In this document: positions 1 to 6,145 of the stretch, in pieces | How the letters are laid out: every line of letters starts with the position of its first letter | Position numbering within the stretch: position 1 is the first letter of the stretch | NCBI GenBank assembly: GCA_964244885.1 | Contig: CAXTKD010000002.1 | Location: forward strand, 248,001-312,000 | Direction: 5' to 3' | From: CAXTKD01 sp964244885 | GTDB taxonomy: Bacteria > Pseudomonadota > Alphaproteobacteria > Sphingomonadales > Sphingomonadaceae | DNA length: 64,000 nucleotides | Translations under genes and position numbers: made by a program | The notes under the pieces: model-generated | Told to the model about the DNA's origin: nothing | Database searches by the model: none | Seen by the model: only the letters and a program-made list of their open reading frames with translations

Positions 1-104
1 AGATTTCGCTCGAGAATCCGGCGGACGTGCCCGAGCCCGCGATGCTCGGCCTCTTCGGCCTCGGCGCCATCGGCCTCGGCCTCTCGCGCCGCCGCAAGGC
101 GTAA
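1..104 (+). CDS. PEP-CTERM protein, C-terminal end only
   Basis: Only the last 33 codons lie in the window. They show the three parts of a PEP-CTERM tail: a Pro-Glu-Pro box (VPEP), a hydrophobic stretch rich in Gly and Leu, and a basic end (SRRRKA) before TAA. Family knowledge: an exosortase in the inner membrane recognises this tail and processes the protein on its way to the surface or matrix. The function of the missing N-terminal part cannot be told, and no exosortase gene is in the window. A strong hairpin terminator follows within 25 bases. The gene faces the terminase pair, so the two units converge. Confidence 0.85.
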   Translation, partial: ISLENPADVPEPAMLGLFGLGAIGLGLSRRRKA

Positions 105-126
105 CGCCTCAAACCCTTCGTCACGC

Positions 127-160
127 AAAAGGGCCGGTGCAGCGATGCGCCGGCCCTTTT
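127..160. terminator. Hairpin terminator between converging genes
   Basis: The arms AAAAGGGCCGG and CCGGCCCTTTT enclose a 12-base loop. The A-run and T-run on the two sides make it able to end transcription from either direction: the PEP-CTERM gene on the left or the terminase genes on the right. Confidence 0.85.
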
Positions 161-183
161 CGTTTGGGCGCCGCCCTTAAAAG

Positions 184-280
184 CCCCTCCCCTTCAGGGG
201 AGGGGTTGGGGTGGGGCCTCTCCACAAGCTCAGAGCCCGGCCCAAACGCCCCACCCCCAGCCCTCCCCTGAAGGGGAGGG
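184..280. repeat. Dispersed palindromic repeat, family A (copy 1)
   Basis: Two arms in opposite orientation. Each contains a small C/G hairpin (CCCCTCCCC, TTCA, GGGGAGGGG) followed by a G-rich or C-rich tail (TTGGGGTGGGG or its complement). About 30 bases of unique sequence separate the arms. The right arm ends nine bases before the stop codon of terL. The same unit recurs at 3477, 9421, 21924, 24687 and 36246. Confidence 0.9.
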
Positions 281-288
281 AGCCGCGC

Positions 289-1677
289 CTACAGAACCCT
301 GATCCCCACCCTCTTCTCCCCCGCCCCCAGCATCAGCTCGGTCAGCGCCCACACCAGCGCGTCCGCCCGGTCGGGCGAGCGCCCCGGCCCCTCGTAGCCG
401 CCGCCCGTCACCAGCCCGCACATCTCGTCCTCCAGCGCGGGAAAGCCGCCGCAATGCCGCACCCGGCCCGCCGCGTAGAGCGCCGCCACCGGCTCGGCCC
501 GCGCGCTCTTGCCCCGGCTGGCGCGCACCAGCTTGACCGGCATCGCCAGCCCGGCGCCGGCAAGCACGCTCGCCACCATGTCGCCGCCGTTGTTCGCCTC
601 CGCCACCACCCGATCCGCGCCATAGGCCTCCGCCGCGCCATGCACCGCCGCCGCCCATTGCGCCGGCGCCGCCTTCTCGACGCTCAGGTCGGCGAGCACA
701 TACCCCCGCCCGTCCGCCCCCAGCCCCGCCACCACGATCCCGCACGCATCCCCATGCGAAGACGCCGGCGGATCGACCGCAACGACGATGCGGCGGAGCG
801 AGGTGCCCGGCTCGGACCCCTCCCCCCAACCCTCCCCCTTCCGGGGGGAGGGCGACTCGCCATCGGCGAGCGGGGAGAGGGGACCGCCTTTCACCCGGCA
901 AGCCTCAAGCATCGCCCGCGTCCACAGCGCCCCCTCGACATCCTCGATCAGCGCCCCGTCCAGCTCCTGCCGCCCGAAGCGCGTGCCGCCATAGGCCTCG
1001 GTCAGCGCCGCGACGAAGCCCGGCGCGAGATTCGCCGCATTGTCCGCCGTCGCCCCCAAACTCTTCGCCACCGCCGCGTCCGCGACCAGCGCCTTGACCA
1101 GACTCACCGGCCGCGGCGTCGTCGTCAGCACCGCCCGCGGCCGGCTCCCCAGCCGCAGCCCCATCCGCAGGTTCATCCACGCCTCGGCGCCATGCGCCCA
1201 CTTCGCGATCTCGTCGCCCCACGCATGGCTATGCTGCCCGCCGCGCAGCGAGTCCGGGTCGTCCGCCGAATAGAGCCGCGCCTCCGCGCCGCTCTTCCAC
1301 CGCACCAGCCGCTTGCTCGGCTCATAGTCGGGCCGTCCGTCGGGCTCGCACACCGCCAGCACGCCCGACACGCCCTCGACCATCACCGCCCGCGCCTCGT
1401 GCAGCGTCGCGCCGACCAGCGCGATCCGCGCCGCCGGGTCGGCCGCCATCATCCGAACCCACTCCGCCCCGCTCCGGGTCTTGCCGAACCCGCGCCCCGC
1501 CATAACCAGCCAGGTTCCCCATGCCTCGTCATCGGGCCAAAGTTGCTCGGGACGCCCGCGCCACCACCAGCGCGTTCGGTAGCGCGGGTCCTTTGCGATC
1601 TCCGCGTCGACTTCGGCCTTGCGTTCGGGCTGCAGCGCGCCATCGGCATGGAGATCGGCGAGCGACCGGCCGCTCAT
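289..1677 (-). CDS. Phage/gene-transfer-agent large terminase (TerL)
   Basis: Packaging motor ATPase and nuclease of the type found in RcGTA-like gene transfer agents. A Walker A motif (GRGFGKT, residues 61-67) and a Walker B-like acidic pair (HAWGDE, D155/E156) mark the ATPase domain. The nuclease half begins near residue 297 (VAVDPP, D302) and keeps VAEANNGGD and the SPDRADALVWA acidic end. Length 462 aa, near the family norm. Residues 266-287 are encoded by a palindromic repeat and sit in the linker between the domains. The start overlaps the terS stop by 4 bases (ATGA). No portal, protease or capsid gene follows: a repeat and an oppositely directed PEP-CTERM gene do. It may be an active but relocated GTA terminase or a leftover from a prophage. 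Confidence 0.85.
   Translation of the reverse strand: MSGRSLADLHADGALQPERKAEVDAEIAKDPRYRTRWWWRGRPEQLWPDDEAWGTWLVMAGRGFGKTRSGAEWVRMMAADPAARIALVGATLHEARAVMVEGVSGVLAVCEPDGRPDYEPSKRLVRWKSGAEARLYSADDPDSLRGGQHSHAWGDEIAKWAHGAEAWMNLRMGLRLGSRPRAVLTTTPRPVSLVKALVADAAVAKSLGATADNAANLAPGFVAALTEAYGGTRFGRQELDGALIEDVEGALWTRAMLEACRVKGGPLSPLADGESPSPRKGEGWGEGSEPGTSLRRIVVAVDPPASSHGDACGIVVAGLGADGRGYVLADLSVEKAAPAQWAAAVHGAAEAYGADRVVAEANNGGDMVASVLAGAGLAMPVKLVRASRGKSARAEPVAALYAAGRVRHCGGFPALEDEMCGLVTGGGYEGPGRSPDRADALVWALTELMLGAGEKRVGIRVL
817..882. repeat. Palindromic repeat family B inserted in terL
   Basis: A 66-base family B unit: CCCTCCCCC, TTCC, GGGGGGAGGG, then the small hairpin GGCGACTCGC ... GCGAGCGGGG. Its length is a multiple of three (22 codons) and the terL frame stays open across it, adding the residues from SPLADGES to GEGWGEG. 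Related units lie at 7648, 8833, 12754 and 22648, all between genes. Confidence 0.9.
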
Positions 1678-2135
1678 CCGGACCCGCGCAGGATGCGCGC
1701 GACGTTGGCCGCGATCGCCGCTTCGTCGGGGGCTTTGCGCGGCGGCTTTGCCTTCCTCAGGTCGGCGACTCGGCGATGGAGCGTCGGCCGGTAGCGCCCG
1801 AGGATCATCATCGCCAGCCCGTTCGAATAGCTGTGGATCGTCTTGACCTTGTCACCGCACCTCTCGGTGCGCGTGCTGCCGTTCCGCACCCGGTCGAGCA
1901 GCATCGCGTAGAGATCGTCGACCGTCTGCTCCAGCGCCTCCGCCCACTGCGCCGCGAATCGCGGGTCGCGGTCGCGAAGCAGATAGGCGCCCGAGCGGTC
2001 CATGCCCGCGCTGTCGGCGGCATGGCGGACATTGCCGCTCTCCGCCAGCACCGTGAGGAATATCTTGCGCCGCGCCGCCGTCCAGCGGTCGTATCGCCCG
2101 GCCTTGGGGCCGGGACGCAGCTTGCCCTTCGCCAT
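1674..2135 (-). CDS. Small terminase-like helix-turn-helix protein (TerS)
   Basis: 153 aa, basic. The middle (FLTVLAESGNVRHAADSAGM, then RSGAYLLRDRDPRFAAQW) reads as a helix-turn-helix of the kind that selects DNA in small terminases. Its place directly upstream of terL, with a 4-base ATGA overlap, supports a packaging partner role. I take the ATG at 2135 (MAKGKLRPGPKAGRYD), which has GGGGAGG ten bases ahead. An in-frame start at 2207 would add 24 residues of poor quality. A consensus promoter lies just upstream. Residues after 120 are Lys/Arg rich and could be the terL contact. RcGTA gp1-like identity is inferred from context. Confidence 0.7.
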   Translation of the reverse strand: MAKGKLRPGPKAGRYDRWTAARRKIFLTVLAESGNVRHAADSAGMDRSGAYLLRDRDPRFAAQWAEALEQTVDDLYAMLLDRVRNGSTRTERCGDKVKTIHSYSNGLAMMILGRYRPTLHRRVADLRKAKPPRKAPDEAAIAANVARILRGSG

Positions 2136-2194
2136 GTCAGGATCGCCTCCCCACGAACCGCGCCGCCCCGTCGGGCACAGTTCTTCAGCGTTCC

Positions 2195-2227
2195 TGTTTT
2201 GTACCAAACAGCGTGACGCTTGTCAAG
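2195..2227 (-). promoter_or_regulatory. Consensus promoter with palindromic operator for terS-terL
   Basis: On the minus strand TTGACA (2223-2218) and TACAAA (2200-2195) are exactly 17 bases apart, close to the housekeeping sigma-70 consensus. The -35 box lies inside the perfect palindrome CGCTTG-T-CAAGCG (2215-2227), so a bound protein would block or help RNA polymerase. The transcript would begin near 2188, about 50 bases before the chosen terS start. Confidence 0.65.
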
Positions 2228-2295
2228 CGCTATTTTTACCGGTCTGGTTCATTATGCGAAAGCCTGCGAAGCGCGCCGCGATGCCGCCATCCGCC

Positions 2296-2688
2296 CTAAC
2301 CCGGCGGCCGCGTCGCCGCCTCGTTGAGCAGGTTGGAGATCGCGGTGATCACCTGCGCCGGCGCGAACGGCTTCTGCACCAGCGCGCTGTTCGGCACGCC
2401 GCGCGCCGCCCAGTCGTGCGAGCTGTCGCCGGTCATGTAGACCACCGGAAACGCCGGCTTCAGCTCGCGCGCGTGCCGGGCGACGTCCCAGCCGTCCGGC
2501 CCGCTTCCCATGCGAATGTCGGTGATCATCCCGGCGAACTCGTGCGCGCCGCCATCAAGCAACGCGATCGCCTCCGCCCCGCTCATCGCGGTGACGACCG
2601 TGTAGCCCGCCTCGGTCAGCGCATCCTCGACCATGTGCAGGATCAGCGCCTCGTCGTCGACGAGGAGCAGGATGATGGTGTCGGACAA
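2296..2688 (-). CDS. Single-domain response regulator (receiver only)
   Basis: 130 aa, one CheY-like receiver domain and no output domain. Acidic pocket D11/D12 (VDDE), phospho-acceptor D57 (MITDIRM), the switch threonine in YMTGD (T86) and K106 (VQKPFAP) are all present, so it should accept phosphate from a histidine kinase. In alphaproteobacteria such stand-alone receivers act as phosphate sinks, relays or protein-binding switches. No kinase is adjacent, so the partner is unknown. The upstream 350 bases show no gene. Confidence 0.9.
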   Translation of the reverse strand: MSDTIILLLVDDEALILHMVEDALTEAGYTVVTAMSGAEAIALLDGGAHEFAGMITDIRMGSGPDGWDVARHARELKPAFPVVYMTGDSSHDWAARGVPNSALVQKPFAPAQVITAISNLLNEAATRPPG

Positions 2689-3047
2689 GGAATGTTCCCG
2701 CCCCGGGTGGGTTTCGCGGGAGCCGCCGCCCGATGGCGCGGTCTCTCAGCGCCAGCACCCAGGCGGCCAACGATAAGCCACCCTAGCACGTCCCCCCCCT
2801 GCTACCAATCGGTCATCTTGCGGACTGCCTCAGGGCCTCGCCTCGGGCTGGTCACCGAATCGCCCGGCCCGGCATGGCAAGGGACGATCGACGAACGCCG
2901 GCGTGCCGCGTGCCGGCCGCTTGGCCTTCCTGCCGGGGCCATTCACCGCAACCCCGGCCCATTGTCTTGCGATTGTCAGAAACGAGTCGCCATAGTTAGC
3001 CATAAGCACTGGGGGGCAGCGTCCATTCCTCTTGAGGGAGACACAGC
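2689..3047. other. Gap of about 360 bases without a gene
   Basis: I see no convincing coding sequence. The short frames here lack ribosome-binding sites and family features. A 16-base stretch (2809-2824) is identical to part of the small gene at 3208-3387. Read on the minus strand, this spot ends in VRKMTDW and a stop, resembling that gene's end IRKMTEW, so it may be a remnant. The right edge carries the ribosome-binding site of the small gene at 3048. Confidence 0.5.
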
Positions 3048-3206
3048 ATGGCGAAGGCCCAGCCCGACCGCCCCTACCACGCCAATCGCGAGATGGCGGA
3101 GCACCACGCCGCGTCCGTCGCGACAAAGCCGGAGGCCCGCCTCGCCCATACGCGCCTGGCAGAGCTTCACGCCGCGCTCCGCAGCCCGAGCGACGCCGCC
3201 GCCTGA
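3048..3206 (+). CDS. Small protein of unknown function (52 aa)
   Basis: ATG at 3048 is preceded by GAGGGAG at a good distance. The 52-residue product is rich in Ala, His and Arg, begins MAKAQPDRPYHANREMAEHH and ends LRSPSDAAA. It has no signal peptide or membrane segment and is probably helical (AEHHAASVATKPEARLAHTR). I do not recognise the family. It converges with the next small gene, with one base between the stops. The clean ribosome-binding site and the codon use argue that it is real. Confidence 0.6.
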   Translation: MAKAQPDRPYHANREMAEHHAASVATKPEARLAHTRLAELHAALRSPSDAAA

Positions 3207-3207
3207 C

Positions 3208-3387
3208 TCACCACTCGGTCATCTTGCGGATCGCCCAGTCGTAGCGCTTCACCTCGGGCAGCCGGAGCGGCAGCTCGGGCTGGCCGCGCAGGTGAATCTG
3301 GCGCTCCAGCATGTCGAGCGGCGGATAGCTGTAATCGGGGTGAGTCGTATAGCGCGGCACGGCGCTTGAGGGAGGCGAGTCGTCCAT
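3208..3387 (-). CDS. Small protein of unknown function (59 aa)
   Basis: A 59-residue product beginning MDDSPPSSAVPRYTTHPDYS and ending VKRYDWAIRKMTEW. It is Pro/Tyr-rich at the N-terminus and amphipathic after residue 22 (LDMLERQIHLRG). No signal peptide. The ribosome-binding site is weak (GGGGG touches the ATG), so the start is less sure than the frame. The last eight residues have a near copy at 2802-2824 on the same strand, which hints at an old duplication. Function unknown. Confidence 0.55.
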   Translation of the reverse strand: MDDSPPSSAVPRYTTHPDYSYPPLDMLERQIHLRGQPELPLRLPEVKRYDWAIRKMTEW

Positions 3388-3476
3388 CCCCCGATCATCC
3401 GCAAAAACGCCGCCGCGATCAATGTTCTTTTTTTGTTCTTTCCGGGCGAGGTAAGATCAGCCCAATTTTGTTAATC

Positions 3477-3585
3477 CCCTCCCCTCAGGGGAGGGGTAGG
3501 GGTGGGGTCCGGCCGAAGGCCGCTAAACAGCTGTGCGGAGTGGAGAGGCTCTCCCCACCCCTGCCCCTCCCCGCTGGGGAGGGGG
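3477..3585. repeat. Dispersed palindromic repeat, family A (copy 2)
   Basis: Two opposed arms (CCCCTCCCCTCAGGGGAGGG ... and ... CCCCTCCCCGCTGGGGAGGG) around about 45 bases of unshared sequence. The right arm touches the stop codon of the PEP-CTERM gene at 3588 and could serve as its transcription terminator. The inner sequence GGTCCGGCCGAAGGCC recurs in copy 5 at 24687. Confidence 0.9.
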
Positions 3586-3587
3586 TT

Positions 3588-4241
3588 TTAATCGGCCCGC
3601 CGCCGCCGCTTCGCCATTCCGCCCACAAGCGCCAGCCCGCCCAGCATCATCGCCCACTCGCCCGGCTCGGGGACCGGGGCGGTCGGCGCGCCGTTGCCGG
3701 CATAGACGTTGTCGACATAGAAATCGTTGCCGAAATAATCGCCCGACACGATCCGGATCTGGGTCGCGGTCTGGGAATAGGGCACCAGCGACAGGTCGAG
3801 CACGACATGCTGCCAGCCCGTGACATGCGTGTCGGCGTTCTGGCTCCAGGTGACGTCATTGCCGCTCACCGCCTGCAGCAGCACATAGCCGCCGCCCACC
3901 GCGTTGATGTCGGCGGACAGATAGTTGAACGGGGTGCCGTTGGTCGACTGGATGACGCCGCTGTACTGCGCGTTGGCGACGACGTGGATGAAGCTGTTCC
4001 CCGCCTCGCCGATGCCGCCCTCGCTCAGCAGCTCGGTGCTCATGTGGGTGTAGGCGTGGTCGTTGTAGAGCTGCCAGTCGGGCGCCGACGAATAGCTGTA
4101 ATAATGGCTGTTCGAATAGGGGAAGTCGACGAAGCCGTTGTCGCCGGCCTCGAAGTCGGCGTTCGCCAGCAGGTTGGCGGCGCCCGCCGGCGCGGCGGCG
4201 ATGGCGAGCAGGGCGGCAAGCGCGGCCATTGTCGATTTCAT
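3588..4241 (-). CDS. PEP-CTERM surface protein, third gene of operon
   Basis: 217 aa. Signal peptide (MKSTMAALAALLAIAAAPAGA), then a body rich in Asn, Tyr, Ser and Gly that reads as beta structure (NLLANADFEAGDNGF, FYVDNVYAGNG), like the carbohydrate-binding-like folds seen in many exosortase targets. The tail PVPEPGEWAMMLGG, a hydrophobic helix and KRRRRAD form the sorting signal. Start ATG 4241 has CAGGAG eleven bases upstream. It lies 4 bases after the gene at 4246-4878 and shares its DFYVDN segment, so the two are distant paralogues. Sec export and exosortase processing are inferred. Confidence 0.9.
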   Translation of the reverse strand: MKSTMAALAALLAIAAAPAGAANLLANADFEAGDNGFVDFPYSNSHYYSYSSAPDWQLYNDHAYTHMSTELLSEGGIGEAGNSFIHVVANAQYSGVIQSTNGTPFNYLSADINAVGGGYVLLQAVSGNDVTWSQNADTHVTGWQHVVLDLSLVPYSQTATQIRIVSGDYFGNDFYVDNVYAGNGAPTAPVPEPGEWAMMLGGLALVGGMAKRRRRAD

Positions 4242-4245
4242 GGCG

Positions 4246-4878
4246 TCAGGCTCCTGTCTTGGAAGAACGGCGGCGCGCGAACGCCCCGGTGATGGCAAGT
4301 CCCAGGCCCATCATCGCCCATTCCCCCGGCTCGGGCACCGCGGGCGCCGGCTCGAACCCGGTGTAGAGGTTGTCGACGTAGAAATCGGCCGTCGCGCCGA
4401 AGGCGCTGTAGATCGCGATCTCGTCACCGAAGTTGGTCTGGAAGGTGACGTGCTGCCAGCCGTCGGTCGGGCCGGCGATCGAATATTCGGCCGTCGTGCA
4501 GCTGCCGCCGCAGGCCGCGCTCAGCACGGTGAAGTTGCCGCTCAGCACCCGGACGTCGAGCGCGACGTAGGTGAAGGCGCCGGTGCCCTGGTAGACGCCG
4601 CTGCTGCCGGCGTCGGTGGTGACATGGAGCATGCCGCCGCCGCCCCACGGGTCGGTCGAGGCGAGGAGCTCGGTCGAGGTGGTGCCGAAGGCGTTCATGT
4701 AGACCGACCAGCCGCTGGCGGCCGACAGGCCGCCGTAATAGCCGTTGGCCTCGCTCGCGGTGAACGTCGTCGGCCCGGTGCCGCTCGGGATGTCGAAATC
4801 GAGGTTGTAGCCTGCGGCCTGGGCGGCGCCCGAAAGCGCGGTGGCGGCGAGCGCGGCGATAAGCGAAAGCGACTTCAC
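4246..4878 (-). CDS. PEP-CTERM surface protein, second gene of operon
   Basis: 210 aa, GTG start with AAAGGA ten bases upstream. Signal peptide to about residue 21 (LSGAAQAAG), a Gly/Thr-rich body with a likely disulfide pair (AACGGSCTT, Cys about 137 and 141) and the segment DFYVDNLYTG shared with the next gene. The tail is PAVPEPGEWAMMGLGLAITG with a basic end RRRSSKTGA. It sits 12 bases after the first gene and 4 bases before the third, so one transcript carries all three. Function beyond export by the exosortase route is unknown. Confidence 0.9.
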   Translation of the reverse strand: MKSLSLIAALAATALSGAAQAAGYNLDFDIPSGTGPTTFTASEANGYYGGLSAASGWSVYMNAFGTTSTELLASTDPWGGGGMLHVTTDAGSSGVYQGTGAFTYVALDVRVLSGNFTVLSAACGGSCTTAEYSIAGPTDGWQHVTFQTNFGDEIAIYSAFGATADFYVDNLYTGFEPAPAVPEPGEWAMMGLGLAITGAFARRRSSKTGA

Positions 4879-4890
4879 GGGCCTATCCTT

Positions 4891-5532
4891 TCAGGCGGAC
4901 TTGCGCCGGCGCGCGAACGCCCCGGTGACGAGCAGGCCCAGGCCCATCATCGCCCACTCGCCGGGCTCCGGCACGGGCGCGATTCCGCCGAAGGTCGCCT
5001 CGCTCATCATCGTCCACTCGCCGGCCGACAGCACCGCGAAGTCGATCCGGTCGCCGGCGACCGCGCCGAAGTTGAACGACACCGTGGCGTTCGGCCCGTC
5101 GTTGGCGAACACGTCGCCCTCATAGGTGACGCCGTTGATCGTCGCGGTCACCCCGGCGGGCATATAGACCGCGGCGTGGCCGTTATCGTCGTCGAAATAG
5201 AGCGTCGCGGTGCGGAACACGGTGCCCGGGTCGAAATGGAAGCTCAGCACGGGGTTCTGCCCCGCCCAGCCGACCACCGCGGCGAGCGCCGTGGCGTTCT
5301 CGTACCAGTGGAATTCGGTATTGATATAGCCGTCGGTCAGGTCGCCGAGTCCGCCGGTCTTGCCGGACGGCCCGTTCTCGCCGGTGTAGCTGTCGTCGTC
5401 GTAATAGTACGCCGACGGATAAGGGATGTCGTAGCTCGTCGCATGGATCGGCTGAGCGAAGGTCGCTGCCCCCGCCGCTCCCGCTATCGCCGAAATCGCG
5501 GCGCCGATCGCCGCCATCGTCCAAATGCGCAT
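4891..5532 (-). CDS. PEP-CTERM surface protein, first gene of operon
   Basis: 213 aa with signal peptide (MRIWTMAAIGAAISAIAGAA), a Tyr/Asp-rich segment (SAYYYDDDSYTGENGPSGKT), a beta-rich centre and the tail PVPEPGEWAMMGLGLLVTG followed by FARRRKSA. Start ATG 5532 has AGGGGGG at a proper distance. A sigma-54 type promoter (5570-5585) lies 38 bases upstream, making this the head of the three-gene PEP-CTERM operon. The gene is back to back with the short PEP-CTERM gene at 5803 across a shared 270-base control region. Confidence 0.9.
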   Translation of the reverse strand: MRIWTMAAIGAAISAIAGAAGAATFAQPIHATSYDIPYPSAYYYDDDSYTGENGPSGKTGGLGDLTDGYINTEFHWYENATALAAVVGWAGQNPVLSFHFDPGTVFRTATLYFDDDNGHAAVYMPAGVTATINGVTYEGDVFANDGPNATVSFNFGAVAGDRIDFAVLSAGEWTMMSEATFGGIAPVPEPGEWAMMGLGLLVTGAFARRRKSA

Positions 5533-5569
5533 CGAAAGCCCCCCTCACACATAGTCTTCGCCCGACTGA

Positions 5570-5585
5570 AGCAAGCGGCGGGCCA
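5570..5585 (-). promoter_or_regulatory. Sigma-54 promoter of the PEP-CTERM operon
   Basis: Minus-strand TGGCCC-GCCGC-TTGCT matches the -24/-12 consensus TGGCAC-N5-TTGCW at all but one key base. Transcription would begin near 5558, giving a leader of about 25 bases before the ATG at 5532. Sigma-54 needs an enhancer-binding ATPase. Family knowledge: many PEP-CTERM systems pair with the PrsK/PrsR kinase and regulator, neither of which is in the window. Confidence 0.75.
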
Positions 5586-5643
5586 AGACAGGGAAGCCGT
5601 TCTGAGTCAACGGCTTGCCGACTCCCCCCGATCGCGGGCTCGG

Positions 5644-5708
5644 GTAAAGTGTAAATTCCCCCGACTCACCGCCGCCGTCGCTGTCCCCCCGAGTCGAAAA
5701 ACTTTACA
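5644..5708. promoter_or_regulatory. Possible enhancer region with opposed TGTAAA half-sites
   Basis: GTAAAGTGTAAA (5644-5655) and ACTTTACA (5701-5708) form an inverted pair of TGTAAA-type sites midway between two divergent sigma-54 promoters. The string TTACACTTT present here on the minus strand recurs at 6860-6868 ahead of the third sigma-54 promoter. This is where an enhancer-binding regulator would be expected to dock. The protein is unknown. Confidence 0.5.
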
Positions 5709-5750
5709 TTTCCGCTGCGCTGCAACATAAAACTCCAGCATTTCCGCCAC

Positions 5751-5766
5751 TGGCACGGCGCTTGCA
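5751..5766 (+). promoter_or_regulatory. Sigma-54 promoter of the short PEP-CTERM gene
   Basis: TGGCAC-GGCGC-TTGCA is a perfect match to the -24/-12 consensus. The predicted transcript start near 5778 leaves about 25 bases of leader before the ATG at 5803. Confidence 0.8.
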
Positions 5767-5802
5767 TGTTAACCCATTGACAGTTTGCTCGAAGGTCCGG
5801 TC

Positions 5803-6081
5803 ATGAAACACGCCCTCCTCGCCGCCACGATCACGCTCGGCGCGCTCGCCGGTCCCGCTTTCGCGGCGCCCGGCCGGGGCACCTTCAACCAGCTGTCGCA
5901 GACCCCGCCGGCCGTCGGCCCCGGCGCCTCCAGCCCGTTGTTCAACAACGACCGCGGCACCTTCACCGGCACCGCGATCGTGCCCGACGCCGTCACCCCC
6001 GCGCCCGAGCCCGCCGAATGGGCGCTGATGCTCGCCGGCCTCGCCGTCGTCGGCTGGACCGCCCGCCGCCGCATGGCGTGA
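5803..6081 (+). CDS. Short PEP-CTERM protein (92 aa)
   Basis: Signal peptide (MKHALLAATITLGALAGPAFA), a mature part of only about 40 residues (GRGTFNQLSQTP, then NNDRGTFTGTAIVPDAVTPA) and the tail PEPAEWALMLAGLAVVGW with TARRRMA. GAAGG lies eight bases before the ATG. After processing, a very small peptide would be left. It is a paralogue of the gene at 10814: both have TFN, NNDRG and AVTPAPE in the same order. Expressed from a consensus sigma-54 promoter. Function unknown. A structural or signalling peptide is possible. Confidence 0.85.
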   Translation: MKHALLAATITLGALAGPAFAAPGRGTFNQLSQTPPAVGPGASSPLFNNDRGTFTGTAIVPDAVTPAPEPAEWALMLAGLAVVGWTARRRMA

Positions 6082-6113
6082 TTGCGGCGTTCGCTGATTC
6101 CAACGACTAAAAT

Positions 6114-6135
6114 CCCCTCCCTTTCCAGGGAGGGG
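6114..6135. terminator. Hairpin between converging genes (half of a family A unit)
   Basis: CCCCTCCCTTTCCAGGGAGGGG is a single hairpin with perfect arms, lying between the stops of the PEP-CTERM gene (6081) and the outer-membrane gene (6146). It resembles one arm of the family A repeat without its G-rich tail. Confidence 0.6.
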
Positions 6136-6145
6136 AGTAAGTTTG

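Noticed and set aside
211..1794. A 527-residue open frame on the plus strand opposite terL and terS
   Set aside because: It is an antisense shadow of the terminase genes. Its translation is Arg/Pro/His-rich low-complexity sequence with no family features, as expected for the reverse frame of high-GC coding DNA.
4138..5730. A 530-residue plus-strand frame opposite the PEP-CTERM operon
   Set aside because: Shadow of the three minus-strand genes, which have signal peptides, sorting tails and ribosome-binding sites. The long frame has none of these.
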